Shown here in pieces: positions 34,908 through 46,919 of a stretch of DNA of 64,000 bases (its first letter is position 1; each line of letters opens with the position of its first letter). This DNA is from Marchantia polymorpha subsp. ruderalis. Its lineage: Eukaryota; Streptophyta; Marchantiopsida; Marchantiales; Marchantiaceae. The stretch spans positions 9,340,001-9,404,000 of the forward strand of contig AP031354.1 in assembly GCA_037833965.1 (NCBI GenBank). Direction: 5' to 3'. The position numbers and the translations under genes were made by a program. Below the pieces are notes generated by a model that worked only from the letters and a program-made list of their open reading frames with translations, had not been told where the DNA came from and did not search any database.

Positions 34908-36158
34908 GGTCGTCTCTTGGTCGTGAAGAACGTCTCACTTGATGGCCGCGCCGGCTGTACGCTGGAACGGTCTTCGCTCTCACGCGCGGCTTCACGCTCC
35001 GCCGTCGTCGATTAAACTCTCACGCTCGAATTGGCGGATTTGAACTCCGCGAGCGTGTCACCCTCCGGACATGGGGGCGTAGCGCCGAAGGCGAGTTTTC
35101 CGCCTTGCGCGGTACACTTGTTCGTACCGCCCCTCGGCCAATCTCCTTCTGCCTTGACACGTGTGTCCGCATGTCGGACAAAAATTCAACTCCTGCCTGT
35201 GCGCAGGCAGGGGCCTCGGCGGATCCTCCGCCGGTGCGGAACTTGAACATTCTCCTGTGCACAGACGTTTTCCTGTGCGCAGGCGAATTCCGTCCGCAGC
35301 GCTGCGCTGGCGCGGAAGGCGTTGACCGTGGTCAGCCGTCTCCGTCCAGTCTGTCCGTTCCTTGTCTCTCCGTCGGCGCTTCCGCCGCCGCAACTCCGTC
35401 CGTCCAAGAGCGCATCCACCCGTGCCGTCCGCGCGGTCCGTACCTATTGGATTACTCTGGCGGCTCCTCCGACGTACGCTGCGCTGCGCTGGCGCGGAAG
35501 GCGCCGTACACTTTCTACCTCACAAGGCGCATTTCTAGGGCCCAAGGCGAATTTCCCGCCGACGCCGAAGTGCCTGTGCACAGGCGAACGCCTGTGCATA
35601 GGCGGACTTCGCGCCTTCCCTAACCCTACTTCGCCTGTGCACAGGCGAACGCCTTCGTCCGCGCATAGGACAAAACTTGAACCCCCCTTCCGCGTAGGCG
35701 GAATTCGCGCCGGTGGCGAACTCCTTCCGCCGTAGGCGACCGCCTCCGTTTCTTCCAGTAGCGATAACTCCCTAAGTCCTCGTCCGTTCCAAGCGTTCTT
35801 GGGCTCGTTAGAATCAGCGCGTCGAGCTCTTTCCAACCGGACCCTAACTTGGTCAAGGCGCCCGAGGGTTTACCTAATTACGGGGGTTTCCCTACAGCCG
35901 CGGACGCAACCTCCGAAGGCGGGTTTTGCGCCTTGCGCCGTAGAGATCCTAACTGCGGAGCTCGCAGGGAGGGTGGTGCCTGTCCTCACTGCGGCACCCC
36001 AAATCCCAGATTCTACAAGATCCCTCGAGAATCCCCGCGATCTTCCGGATTCACTCTGTTTTGATGTACCGAAGGCTATTTACAATGCTGCCAGGGTACA
36101 GTTTTCCAAAAATGTTTTAATTTCCTCAAAATTGCCAAAAGTGGGGTACCACACACAT

Positions 36159-39100
36159 CCTTTATACATCGTCATATTCACTTCCACGTGATATATAGAT
36201 GGAACAATGAGAATTCTTCCAAAGCCAAAGACACAACATGCTCTGATAAAACAACGATGAGCTGATTGCATACCAGCTTCTTGTGGCATCATTTGGTTGA
36301 GCTAGAGAATCAAAGATGTGACGGCATGTGTGGGAGTAGGACAAGCAGATATATACTCTTGGCATATATTTTCATCCTCATCTGTTTTCATGATCGCATT
36401 CAAAACTAGCACGTAGTACAACTGTTGTGAACCTTGGTGATCTTTTCTCAATGCTGCCAACGTTGTCGTGGAAACATAAACCTTCACATCAAACATGAAC
36501 TATCATGACCCAAATATCAACTTGTCTTGCAAAACGGCTTGTACCCTGATGTGCTCTTGCGTCATGTGAATGGGAAGAAGTAATCACCACCACATGATTG
36601 AAAATTTAATACATAAAAATAAAAGAATGTCACATACAGACATAAAATTGCTATGAATAAGGAATTGGTGAGATAACTTCGAACATAAAAAACGAGAAAA
36701 GATTGTGCAAGCAATAGGTTGATTACTTCGTCCATGATACAATCCTGAATCATATAGATTTAGAGTTTTTGTCATATTTTCCTGTGCATGCTGTCATACA
36801 TACTGGTCTGAAATTTAGCCGAATCAATATTTATTTCATTGTTTAGAAAAAAAGACAGATGTTAAAAAGAGAACAATTCAGACTTCAATGGATTCGAAAT
36901 CATATGAATCATCCTTTAAGAATTTAAGGGATTTCAGTAAGAAACAATAGTCTATCAAGTGGTGAAATTATCAGAGTTAAAGAAATGAAATACGTAGTGG
37001 CTGTCCTATCTCTGACTAAAAAATCACCTTAGACAAATGAGATTAAAATGATGTGATGTGCGTATGCACATAGGACAGATTCAGAGTTCAGTCCAAATAC
37101 AGAGCTGGGCTGAATTCGCCTTGGATTGTGTCGATGTAGACAAAAGGAGAAAACTTCTGAAAGTGGAAGATTATAACCTGGAAAAGAGATGGATTTTTCT
37201 CAAGAGTAATTAGTATATTGAATTGCATAACAAGTACAGATATTTTAACCTCTCTAAACTATAAAATTTGTCATTGCTCCGGATAAATAATTACAAAATA
37301 GCGTTATAAGTGATTTTTTATTACTGAAATATTCTGCTTAAAAAATACATTAAAAATAGAAAATTTTTACAAAAAAGCAATCTCACAAACCTCTTATCAA
37401 TTTTTTAAGTGTAACTTGTTCAAATATTTCTAAAAAAAAAACTGTATCATCTCTTTATACATATTTGATAAACATATTATGGTTTTCCTTAATTTGAATT
37501 TTTCCGAATAAAATATTTTTTCGAATCAAAAGCTTGAACCGATTTGTTCTTAACTTTATTTAGAAATATCTACTTTTTTAATTGCTATTTCGGAAAGATT
37601 CATGAAATAAATGATGGATATTGCATTACAAACTAATTTTCTATTGATGTCTAGGCTTTAAAAAGATGTGCATCAATTTTTTCAAAGATGTGCATCAATG
37701 TATTGTCATTTTTTAAAAAGGCACAAGTTGTTTGTTACTTAGGATATGAGTTCATGTTGGTGAATACAATCATACAATAACTGGATATGAGGGATTCATT
37801 CGTTTGGAAAGTATACCAATAGCCTAATTTAGTATCGTTAGTATAATTTTGACTTTCCAGATTTGGAGAAGGAATCACACCAATTATAGAATTTGTTAAG
37901 GAATCCCACTAATTAATAGAAAATCTTCTATGTTTTTTCCATAAGATGGATGTTCTATATTTGTGAAATCAATCCAATGAATCATAACTTATTTGGGATA
38001 TATTTGCTCAATCATAAAGTAATGATAAAAGTATTCAACGGGACAGGTTTAAGATACTAGTTAGAAATTATTAAATAAATCACAGCAGAATATCATATTC
38101 CTACGGTATTCTAGCTGAAGCATAGTTCTGCCTCAAGTCCTTGCAACGAGAAGCGAAGATGTAGTGTTTATTGAGCAAGTGAACTCTTTCGCACTTCATG
38201 GCAAAATCTGCGATCACTTACATGGACGCAATTACATGCGCTGAGGCACAATTGCACGCAATGATGACTCAGCAGAGGATCTGACTCTGCCTCATCGTTG
38301 AATTTACCGAACGCGCAATTGATGCGGATCTGACAGTCTCGGTTCCCGATGTGGCAACTTTCGGTTTCCAGTCGTCGATGCGAAGTGCGAAACGACGATT
38401 TGACCGAGCATCCAGGGTGACCAATGAGAGCTGCGGTAGATTCAAAGGTCCTCTCGGGGCCAACTACAACGACCACTGTGACTCTATTTCTGTAGGGCAC
38501 TGTACACTACTTTGGAGCCCCGATCGGAATTTTGTGCTTCAGACCTTCAAACTGTTTGAATCAAACACGGTACACTTTTACGGTCAAAATTGATTTGTCT
38601 TAGTTACGACTATGATCGCACGATGTCGCAGTGCAGTCAACTGGAAAGCCCGAGGGGACTGGTTTCTATTACATACGAGCGCGTCATGTCCCGACTGATG
38701 ATCAAAAAAGTCGGACAATTTGAAATCAATAAACAACCGGCATAGCTCAAGTCTTACGTCTCAGTCGAGATGCAATCGACGGCCATGACATGGAGGTCAT
38801 ACCTCATCTAGCCTGCAACCCTTCGACGGTGGACAATCTCGAAGACTCGTCCCTGGGCGTCAAGTCCAGATCCGCGATGACCTCTCCTTCCTCTGAGCCC
38901 GTGAGGGATGTAGTTCGCTACTCCGAGACTGCCTGGGCGATGGCGAGCCGCTCTCCCCAGTCCAGTCGGAAGACCGAGCTTTTGTCCTCTGGAATGCACG
39001 AGGCGACTCGGTGGGCATGTACTCCTCGCTCTTGCGACTGACCAGCGGCGGGCAACGAGCCAGTTCCCAAACTAGTATTCAAGACAATCTGTCTAATTTC

Positions 39101-39501
39101 TTCAGACCGCATCCCTCACCGGCTTTACACCATGAGCAGACGATGAAACAACGAACAGACCAGAAAGGAGCATAGCCCAACATTGGGTGTACATGCCCAA
39201 ACCCACCCCATGGTCTTGCGTGACAATATTTCATGGGTGGTTATTATTTCCTGGAGGGTTTGGATGGGCATAATGCCTGGACATGTCAGGTAGCTAATTA
39301 AGTTATCAACGGAGAGATGAATAACGAGTACTAATTAAATAGTATACTAAAGAATTCATTTTTGTGCTTTCGATTTTGTGCATCCAGTTCCAAATGAGAG
39401 TTGCATTTGTTGCACAAAATTATAATTGCATTTCTGCATCGAAGTAAAGTAAGAAGTCAGAATTGTTTGTCTTGAGAAAAACGTGAACTGTCATGAAAGT
39501 C
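36159..39501. other. AT-rich gene-poor stretch
   Basis: No supported gene. 36.2-38.1 kb is strongly AT-rich with frequent homopolymers. 38.1-39.15 kb has more balanced composition and short open frames on both strands without recognisable domains. It could be a degraded gene or transposon, but nothing identifies it. Confidence 0.5.
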
Positions 39502-39701
39502 TACAATATTGTACTATTACTTCCATCTGAGTATCTACAATATACAACTTAGAGGAGAAAAATTATGAGAAAATTTGTAATAAATTAATTGCAATCATTT
39601 TTACAATATTGTACTATTACTTCCATCTGAGTATGTACAATATACAACTTAGAGGAGAAAAATTATGAGAAAATTTGTAATAAATTAATTGCAATCATTG
39701 C
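39502..39701. repeat. Tandem duplication, 2 x 100 bp
   Basis: Positions 39502-39601 and 39602-39701 are nearly identical 100-bp units (start TACAATATTGTACTATTAC, end TTAATTGCAATCATT), differing at only a few bases. The event looks recent, in AT-rich non-coding DNA. Confidence 0.85.
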
Positions 39702-40684
39702 TACAGTCTTACATCATGATGAAATCTAGATGTAAAGCAAGTCTTTTCTAACCAAGCTTCTTCATACCCACGACCCACAGTGCACTACCTACGAGCGCTT
39801 ATGAAATTTACATGGCACTTTGAGTATTAGCTTGATGGTTGGGAGGTTATCTTCATCAACACCCATGCCAAACTCAAACTCGTTGTTCAATGCCATAAGG
39901 TTCTCCGCAGCATTCGAGTCCTGAAGTTTGATATTGTCATTTCCATTCAATGCCAGAAGATTTCGATGATGCAACAAATGCGGGTTGATGCAACAAATGC
40001 ATCAGCCCGTATTTTCACTGCCTGAGTTTCACCTGTTCTTGATGCTGTACATGTCAAACAGGCAGAAAAATCCGGAGTTTAAAGTAATTATAATCAAAGT
40101 AATTTTAATTTTAAAATAATTTTAAAGTTATTATAATTTCAGTCGATTGCTTCGACCGTTTCGCTCAAGAACCTTAACCCCACCGGACGGACGATGGAGC
40201 CCTTCCAGCGGAGCTGCGGGTCCAGCGACTCCGGCGGCCACCCACCAACCGTGGAGGTGTCTGTCACTGGGAACGAATGATGAGATCAGAGAGCGTAGAG
40301 TAAGAGAAGTCAATGGCCAAAATAAAACCCGAAGTTGCGCAGAAATTCCGTCAAGCCTGTTCCACCTGCCGATCATCCCTGTCGGCATAGAACTCAAGCA
40401 ATTTGCATATCTCTATATTCCCGTAGTGTTGTGCATCTGCGAAAGGCTGGCAAATACACCGAATAGAGTTAGCAAAAAACGTGCAGAAACGCCCATCATA
40501 TGAACTCCTCTCTTGGCACCATTATTAAATATGTATTTGTTATTACAGATTAGTGGCTCAACATCCCACGCCATGAGCATTCTGAACGACACTTTCATCG
40601 GCATGTTTACAATACATAATAAATCCAACGATTATTACTCCATCATTTATAATGTAATAGCTCGACATTACATACATTACATAC
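39702..40684. other. Spacer, no recognised gene
   Basis: Includes a 62-codon minus-strand frame (39977-39789) and a short GC-richer patch (40140-40290). Neither shows a known domain. If the ankyrin exon belongs to a gene, its following exons should be here on the minus strand, but I see no kinase or further ankyrin sequence. Confidence 0.4.
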
Positions 40685-40970
40685 CGTGCTAACCCAACGA
40701 TCCTCATCGTTAACATCAGCCCATTTTTCAATCAAAAGCTTTACAACCTCAATCCAATTCTCGCATGCTGCCACGTGCAAAGCTGTGCGCTGATCAAAGT
40801 TTGCAGCATTGACATCGGTGTTCTTGGCTATTTTAGCTTGTACACCTCCCACGTCTCCCTTGGATGCGTAGAATAGGAGTTGCAATGTGGCGTAGAGCTG
40901 CTCTGCAGAGAGAAGCTTTTGAGACTCTTCTTTGGTGAGTCCATTGGGCCGCTTTCCAACTGGTGCTAGC
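40685..40970 (-). pseudogene. Orphan ankyrin-repeat exon (ankyrin-kinase-like)
   Basis: A single coding stretch with an intact splice acceptor (AATTGTAG at about 40971) and donor (ACG|GTATGT after 40685). It encodes LAPVGKRPNGLTKEESQKLL, then a chain with two ankyrin repeats: LLFYASKGDVGGVQAKI and RTALHVAACENWIEVVKLL, ending in ADVNDEDRWVST. The phrasing RTALHVAAC...VVKLL...ADVN..DRW.ST matches the ankyrin part of plant ILK/VIK-type Raf-like protein kinases, where an intron near this point would be reasonable. I find no kinase exons downstream and no clear upstream exon. It is therefore probably a gene fragment, or one exon of a gene with very long introns. The WIEVVKLLIEKWADVN segment has unusual Trp residues for a repeat loop, consistent with drift. 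Confidence 0.55.
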
Positions 40971-43288
40971 TACAATTGACTTAAAAAATTTGAACCTCCG
41001 TTTAGAGGATATGTTATCCATGGACCTTAAATGGTACAAGAGGAAGATTTAAAAGTATCAGCCACCTCCGAGCTGGAAAAAATAGAAAGACAAACAATCA
41101 GCTCTGCGAGGTGACAAAACCAACTGCGAAAATCAAGTAATCACACACCCAGTACTGTCTGTCACGTGCTAAATCAAATGAACTTCAAAAAATTGTAGAC
41201 ACGACGATACATCGATTAAGAGAACTCAATGTTGGCCAAGTTTATAGTCTCTTCATTATGAAAACTTAAATTCACTAATGGCAGATTACGAGAATTTCGA
41301 AATTTCAAGACGCATATGATACGCCACAATTGTATGGCAAGCCTGGAGTCTTGCCTGCAGACTATTAGCAACACTAGCTCGTGTAAACGGTTTCTGATCG
41401 ATGTGTACGAAATCAAAGTTTTGAGTTTTGAGACAAAAAGTCATGTATGTTTCAATGTTAATGTGGCCCAGGAAAAATCCCCGGGGCAACGAATCGCAGA
41501 AAAGTGAAGGATGTAAGAAAAAGAATCCCTGAGAATGCTTTTCAGAATGTTAGCACAGTAACAATGGAAGTAGGACACATTCCAAAAACATGAAACTAAT
41601 TACATGAAGAATAGAATGCAAATTCGAAATCCATGAAATTGTGAAGCTTTGGTGATCAGCGTAAAGAACTCATTGATCCAGCATTGATATCATAATCCAT
41701 TGGACAAGGTGTACCATCAAAAATGTGCCTGAGTACACTCAGCCTACGATAGATATTTGCAAAATACTGCCTGCAGCAGTATTTTGCTTCAGTGAATCAC
41801 CCACATTATCCAAGGGAAGATGTACGGAAAAACGAGGGGAATCTAAACGAAATTGGCACATCATGGTTTCTGATCTCGACAAAGAAATTTACACAAGATG
41901 AAGTCAAATGTCAGATAAGCTTTCAAATACCAGCAAACGGCGTACAACTTTCTACTTGACTATTGGAGAAGACTCTTCCGCCATAATGCTAGACGTGGTG
42001 TCCAGTTGCTGTGACTATTTGTTCTCACCACAGTTGGAGGAGGAAACACCCTTGGAATAGCAACAGTATATGTTGAAAACAGACCGATCTACGTATATGC
42101 TGGTAAGAACACCAAATCATGATCCAGAAGGAAATCTCACCAAAAATTGTTTGACACTCTGTAAGTTGTGAAAAGCTTGTAGCACATGACTTGAAACAGT
42201 GATTCTCCTGAATGCCATGTGCAAATAAAGAGGGAGTTGAGTATGGATACTTTAGTCACAAAAGTGAACGTGTTGTTACGAACTAGTGCCACTGCGAGGC
42301 CAAAGTGAACAACATAAGAAAACAACTGAAGCACACTGGAGCAGAATATACCCACAATTATGCTTGTAGGTTCAAGTCGACTGTGTCAACCTATTGAGGT
42401 ACGTGGAACAGCTTTGAGGACAGCATAAGATCTCATCTGTATATCCACGTATCTCCTGTTTCAAACATATGCATAAGTTTGACTTTCCTCGGCTAGGTTG
42501 CCATTTCGCAAAGTGGAAGAACACTATTGTATTATTGTATCCTGGACGATGGTCTTCAGTTGGGTTGCACATGTAAACGAAAATCTCAAGAAAAGCTTGG
42601 CGTTTGAACGGAGAAACTAACATCTAAACTGAATACAAGCACAGTTACTGAAGTAGGAAAGTAAAACAATCTTTTATCGTAGACTATGATCACAGATAGC
42701 TCGAGTTTTCTACTTCAGTCTTGTCGATAAATCTTTTATCGCAGTTTAGACGATTGTATCGTCCAAAGCGAATAGTCATCGACCCATCTGTGATCACTTG
42801 ATTTTATTACTTGAGTGTATGAGCTTGTATTTAGTTGAGTGTGAAGCGCACCAAGTGGCGAATTGCACACACAATGCACTCGCGGTGGAATCCTCATATT
42901 CGACAGCGGGTGCAGCACAATGTAGGCTAAACCCTCAAAGTAACACAACTCAATGTCTGAAGACTACACCTTGATGCAGCCGCTGACGAAGCTCAGGAAC
43001 TCTCCACAGAGGGTGCTTTGCTCGCATCTGCTCTTCCAGCTTGAAGTGCTTGACCAGCTCTATCTCGTGTCTCTCCCGTGTGTGTGTGATGACAAATTGC
43101 TCACTTTCCACTCCTTGCGTGGCGGACTGATAAGTAGGACGGGGGCAATTTGTACATGTGTAGTAATTCTCTATAGTCATTCATTGAACCTCTTTGTGGC
43201 GAATTGCACCTATGATCTATCCGTCAAGGGAGGATGATGGAAAAGGTGACAATCCGCTCACACGGCGGCCACAGGAGTGAAAAAAAGA
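40971..43288. other. Spacer, no firm gene
   Basis: Mixed-composition DNA without recognisable domains. A 76-codon minus-strand frame (43180-42950) with charged helical character (RERHEIELVKHFKLEEQMRA) ends near a possible donor (AAG|GTGTAG). It could be an exon, but I cannot assign it. Confidence 0.35.
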
Positions 43289-43379
43289 GGATTACACTCA
43301 TTTCACATGAGAATGTAATCCTGTGAAATTGTGAAAGAATGAATGTAATCCACAAAGGATTATTCATTCTTTCACAATT
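43289..43379. repeat. Two adjacent foldbacks sharing GGATTA / TGTAATCC
   Basis: The first foldback pairs GGATTACA (43289-43296) with TGTAATCC (43314-43321), with an inner CTCAT/ATGAG pair. The second pairs 43327-43351 with 43357-43379 over about 23 bp, two bases bulged (AATTGTGAAAGAATGAA arm). The tight hairpin with a 5-bp loop suggests a MITE-like remnant or recent inverted duplication. Confidence 0.7.
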
Positions 43380-44711
43380 TATTCATAACTCGTCAGCAAC
43401 CTCATAAATTTCTACTAGTGGTCAAATATTTCTTCTAAACTCGAGATCTCATACGAAACAATTGAATTATCCTACCAATAATCCTTAATATAAAATGTTA
43501 GGCTTGTTATATTCAATCGTAGAGAGAGAACAAGCACATTACGGATGAGTAAAATTTAAGTAGAATAGTTTTTTGTTTAGCAATCAAACAACTTACTTTT
43601 TGGTGCAACTACTTTTTGATATGGTTCCAGTTCATGTCTATTTATTTAGAAATACAGCATCTTAATTTTTACTCCATGCTCTTCTGACGTATTTCTTGAT
43701 GCAACTAAATTGGCCTTTAATTCAGTGGCTACATTGTCGAATGTTGGAGTGAGCTGGAATTGAAAGTACTGGTACATCTGACTTTGTTCATAGAAGATCA
43801 TGTGAAAAAGTTATACACTAATTCAAGAGACAGAAAGAACTCATCTCAGACATTGCGAATCAGAAATTCTCATGTATCCTCACTTATGAACTTTTTCATT
43901 TCAAAATACTTGTGTGGATACATTCAAATATGAATGTGATAAGTGTAATCCGAGAAAATCATCCAAACTTCCTACCTCAAACAAAAGTCAAGAATAGAGG
44001 AGAGCTCAGGTTTAATGTTTCCTTCAAACAAAACGTATTTGTCTCATTGCAACATTGTCATTTGTCATTACACCATCAACTTCATTTTTCTTTAAAATAA
44101 TATAGGTTCATCAAAAAAAGGAACGCTCTTCCGATAGGCGTAGTTAATTCAAACACCATTGACATTCATTATCTGAATCCATGAATGTTCTCCAATCATA
44201 ATACACTCTAATGATTTTCAAATATAAGAAGTTTGATCTACTGCAAACATAACAATCACTAGCTTCTATGCAAGCGTCTAACCTTTGTTGCTTTTATTAT
44301 TTCATATTTCACCAGATGTAACAGTGATATGATGAACAGTGATATAACGAAAACGATCAAACACTTATGACACCGTAGGATGAAGAAGAAAAGAAGAAAC
44401 TCCTCGTGTCTTCTTTGTTTACAGACCAATGGTAAGAGTACTCATATATAGATTTATCGGAGCAGATCGGAACAGAAATATCTCAAAGCGCAGCTGCGCG
44501 GATCCTTGGCATGCCAAATCCAAATCCAAAGAATTGACAGAAAGTCAAAGGCACCCCTCAAATCCTATCAAAGGTCTATATATGGTGATATTCGACGTTT
44601 ATCATTGAAAGATTTGCACTGATCATCAGTGGTCCATTTCACTCTTTACAGTGTTGTACAGCCACGATGGAGTCAAGAACGAGGATATGAATGTGCGAGA
44701 TAACAATTTGT
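43380..44711. other. AT-rich spacer
   Basis: No gene seen. A short segment (44476-44515: AAATATCTCAAAGC...CTTGGCATGC) resembles the left arm of the foldback at 46920-47025 on the other side of the LTR at 44747-46901. Confidence 0.45.
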
Positions 44712-44746
44712 CAATACTTTCTCAAAAAGAAGTTGTCGGCTCGTTA
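44712..44746 (-). mobile_element. Gypsy leader remnant next to LTR III
   Basis: On the minus strand TAACGAGCCGACAACTTCTT and the next bases match the leader between LTR and primer-binding site of the element at 20953-20974. Similarity fades where the primer-binding site would begin. It shows that 44747-46901 was a 5' LTR and not a precise solo LTR. Confidence 0.65.
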
Positions 44747-45838
44747 TGTAATAACCCACCAAAGGCTAAAACTGCAGTATGGTGGTAAAAAGATCGAACC
44801 CACAGGGATAGAGGCAACACACAGAGTACAAAGTGTCACGTTTAACAGACTTTTGGAGAGTTTGAATTCTCAGGCGACTGTCACTCCCAGAAATACTGTA
44901 GTGCTCGACTCGAAGGCCACTCGGAGGATGCTCGACTTGGAGGTCACTCGGAGTATGCTCGACTCGGTGGATGCTCGGAGGATGCTCGACTTGGAGGTCA
45001 CTCGGAGGATGCTCGGAGGATGCACAATGCAGCGTAAGTCACTCAACACACACACACACACCTGAAACTGGAAAAGCACAACTCGGAGATCGGTCAGGAC
45101 CTCCGCTTAGGATTTCAGGGGGAAAGTATCTCAAAAGTTCACTCAGAGGCTCTGCAGGTAGTGACTCCCACTCCAACTTTTACAGCCCTTCCGCCAGTTT
45201 CTGCTAGCGTAGGGAACCCGGATTGGACTTTCCACTTCGGAACGAAGTCACTCATACGCAGTGGACGTCACCCTCAACTCACACCTAGCGCAGAGAGTAC
45301 AGGCCCGACTGAGAACTCAACTGAGATACAATCCAGTAACACACACACATAACCTGAATTGATAACCAAGGTTTACACGAAGTAACAAAACTTCACTTTG
45401 GCATTCAGGGGAAACTTCCCGTAGGAGTACAATCAGGAGATGTCACTCGAAGGTGTAAGGGGGAACTGTTCAAGTATCTAACTCGCAACCGGCTCTGAGC
45501 ATCAGAAATCACCCGCAGGTGCAGATCCGCACTACTCAAGTCTCTAACCGGTGTACTAGCTCTGAACATTCAGCCGAAGGCCTTCAGCTACAACATGCGG
45601 TAACTTCACTATGCTGCAGCTCCTCTTCGTGGTGCCAGGACCAAATGCACAAACACGCCGAGAAAGTGAGTTCTTGATCTGCATTTCCGAAACTGGAAGA
45701 ATCCCTAGGCAAAACGCCTTGAACTACTTTATACCCTCTAAGGTCCTAACTAACACTACGCTACCCGCTAGGGTGCGAGCCGCAACAGATCCTACACCTG
45801 AGGAGTCGGCGGCTGCCTTCCCCTCTAACTTACAACCT

Positions 45839-45866
45839 AAATCTAACCCTAACCCTAAATCTGAAT
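45839..45866. repeat. Short telomere-like motif within LTR III
   Basis: CTAACCCTAACCCTAAAT lies within the U3 of LTR III. It matches the plant telomere/telo-box unit (AAACCCTAA) for just over two units. It may be a telo-box promoter element or chance. Confidence 0.35.
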
Positions 45867-46033
45867 CCTAAGCCTACTATACAGAGCCGCCAGCGTCTTT
45901 ACATCCAAGATCTGAGGCTGAATATTTGCAAGCATGCGTGACCGACTGAGATCAACGGCCCCACCAAATTTCACATCCATCCGACCGTCCATCGCAAAGA
46001 TATGGACTCCGCAAGATCTCTGAACCGCATCCG

Positions 46034-46146
46034 GTTCGCCGACCTCGAGTTTGCCGACTCCGAGTTTGCCGACTTGAAGTTCGCCGACCTCGAGTTCGCT
46101 GACCTCAAGTTCGCCGACTCCGAGTTCTCCGACCTCGAGTTCGCCA
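46034..46146. repeat. 15-bp tandem repeat in LTR III
   Basis: About seven and a half copies of a unit GTTCGCCGACCTCGA with a few substitutions. A second short cluster is at about 46399-46445. The unit shares the core GCCGACTCCGAGT with repeats in the older ORF-bearing LTR (for example 23640-23660). Confidence 0.85.
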
Positions 46147-46919
46147 AAGGCGTTGACTGCCGAAGACGCACTTCTGCACCTTTGCCTATTTGTAACAGTC
46201 ACTCCCGACACCCATAACTCACAGATCCTTGATCCGTTTCAAAAGTTCTTGGGCTCGTTGGAACGAGCGCGTCGAGCTCTTTCTAACGAGACCCTAACTG
46301 AGTCAAACCGTTACGAGTGAAAAGAGTTATGCCGGTTTTATCCTTCGCCGAAGGCACACTGTCGAAGGCTTGTTATCGCCGAAGCCGCCCGCAGAATGTT
46401 TCGCCGACTCCGAGTTCTCCGACCTCGAGTTCTCCGACTGGAAGTTGACCCAAAGACGTCCGTCGCCGAAGGCGAACATCTAGGGCCGAAGGCGGATATT
46501 CCGCCGACGACGAACTCCTTCCGCCTATCCGTAGGCGTTCTCCTTTGCATCTTCCGACAGTCACAACTCCCTGAGTCTTTATCCGTTCCAGGCGTTCTTG
46601 GGCTCGTTAGAACCAGAGCGTCAAGTTCTTTCCAACGAGACCCTAAGTAACTCAAGGCGTTTAGAATTGAGAAAGTTATGAGTGATCTACCGCCGAAGGT
46701 GCTCGAAGCGAGTCCTGCAACGTGAACCGCCCGTTCCATTCCAAGCGTTCCACTATGGCTTAAGCCCAAAACCCCTTGACTGTCCTCGATCCTCTTTTTA
46801 CTCTGGCTTTGCGTACCGATTACCATTTACAGCTGCTACCACGGTATTTACTATTCAAAAATGTTTTAGTTCCGACGAAAAACAAAAAGTGGGTTACCAC
46901 AGCACTTAACCCTTGAACC

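Larger units (their letters stand above)
30749..36153 (-). mobile_element. Giant solo LTR, unit E, with whole-looking U3 ORF
   Basis: A minus-strand unit of 5405 bp is flanked by the perfect 5-bp duplication CACAT (30744-30748 and 36154-36158). It has TG...CA ends and 13-bp imperfect inverted termini (TGTGGTACCCCAC / TGTAATAACCCAC). It lies in otherwise unique DNA, so both junctions are clear. Order on the minus strand: conserved U3 module (35839-35782), palindrome-rich stretch (about 35700-35150), ORF 34907-31755, TATA box (31718-31712), hairpin (31706-31690), R/U5. There is no pol and no second LTR, so it is a solo LTR left by recombination of a full element. The unit looks whole. The exact target duplication suggests a young insertion. 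Confidence 0.87.
44747..46901 (-). mobile_element. LTR III: related gypsy LTR without the long ORF, 2155 bp
   Basis: The minus-strand LTR starts TGTGGTAACCCAC (46901) and ends GGTGGGTTATTACA (44747). Its R/U5 part closely matches that of the LTR at 20975. TATA box at 45733-45728 and hairpin at 45721-45705. Its U3 is short. It has the conserved U3 module twice (about 46243-46300 and 46593-46650) and two 15-bp-period tracts, but no long ORF. It therefore represents a third, ORF-less form. It is a fossil with no internal coding region attached. Its age is probably similar to the old gypsy element. Confidence 0.75.

Noticed and set aside
38168-39112. Short frames on both strands in a GC-richer island
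   Set aside because: No domain, no splice structure and no consistent coding strand.
42950-43180. Minus-strand exon upstream of the ankyrin exon
   Set aside because: It has plausible composition and a possible donor, but no domain match and nearly 2 kb of unexplained sequence before the ankyrin exon. Not firm enough to call.
46002-46217. Pentapeptide-repeat-like protein (FADLEFADSEFADLKF)
   Set aside because: The pattern comes from a 15-bp tandem repeat read in frame; other frames and the other strand also give five-residue repeats. It lies inside LTR III.
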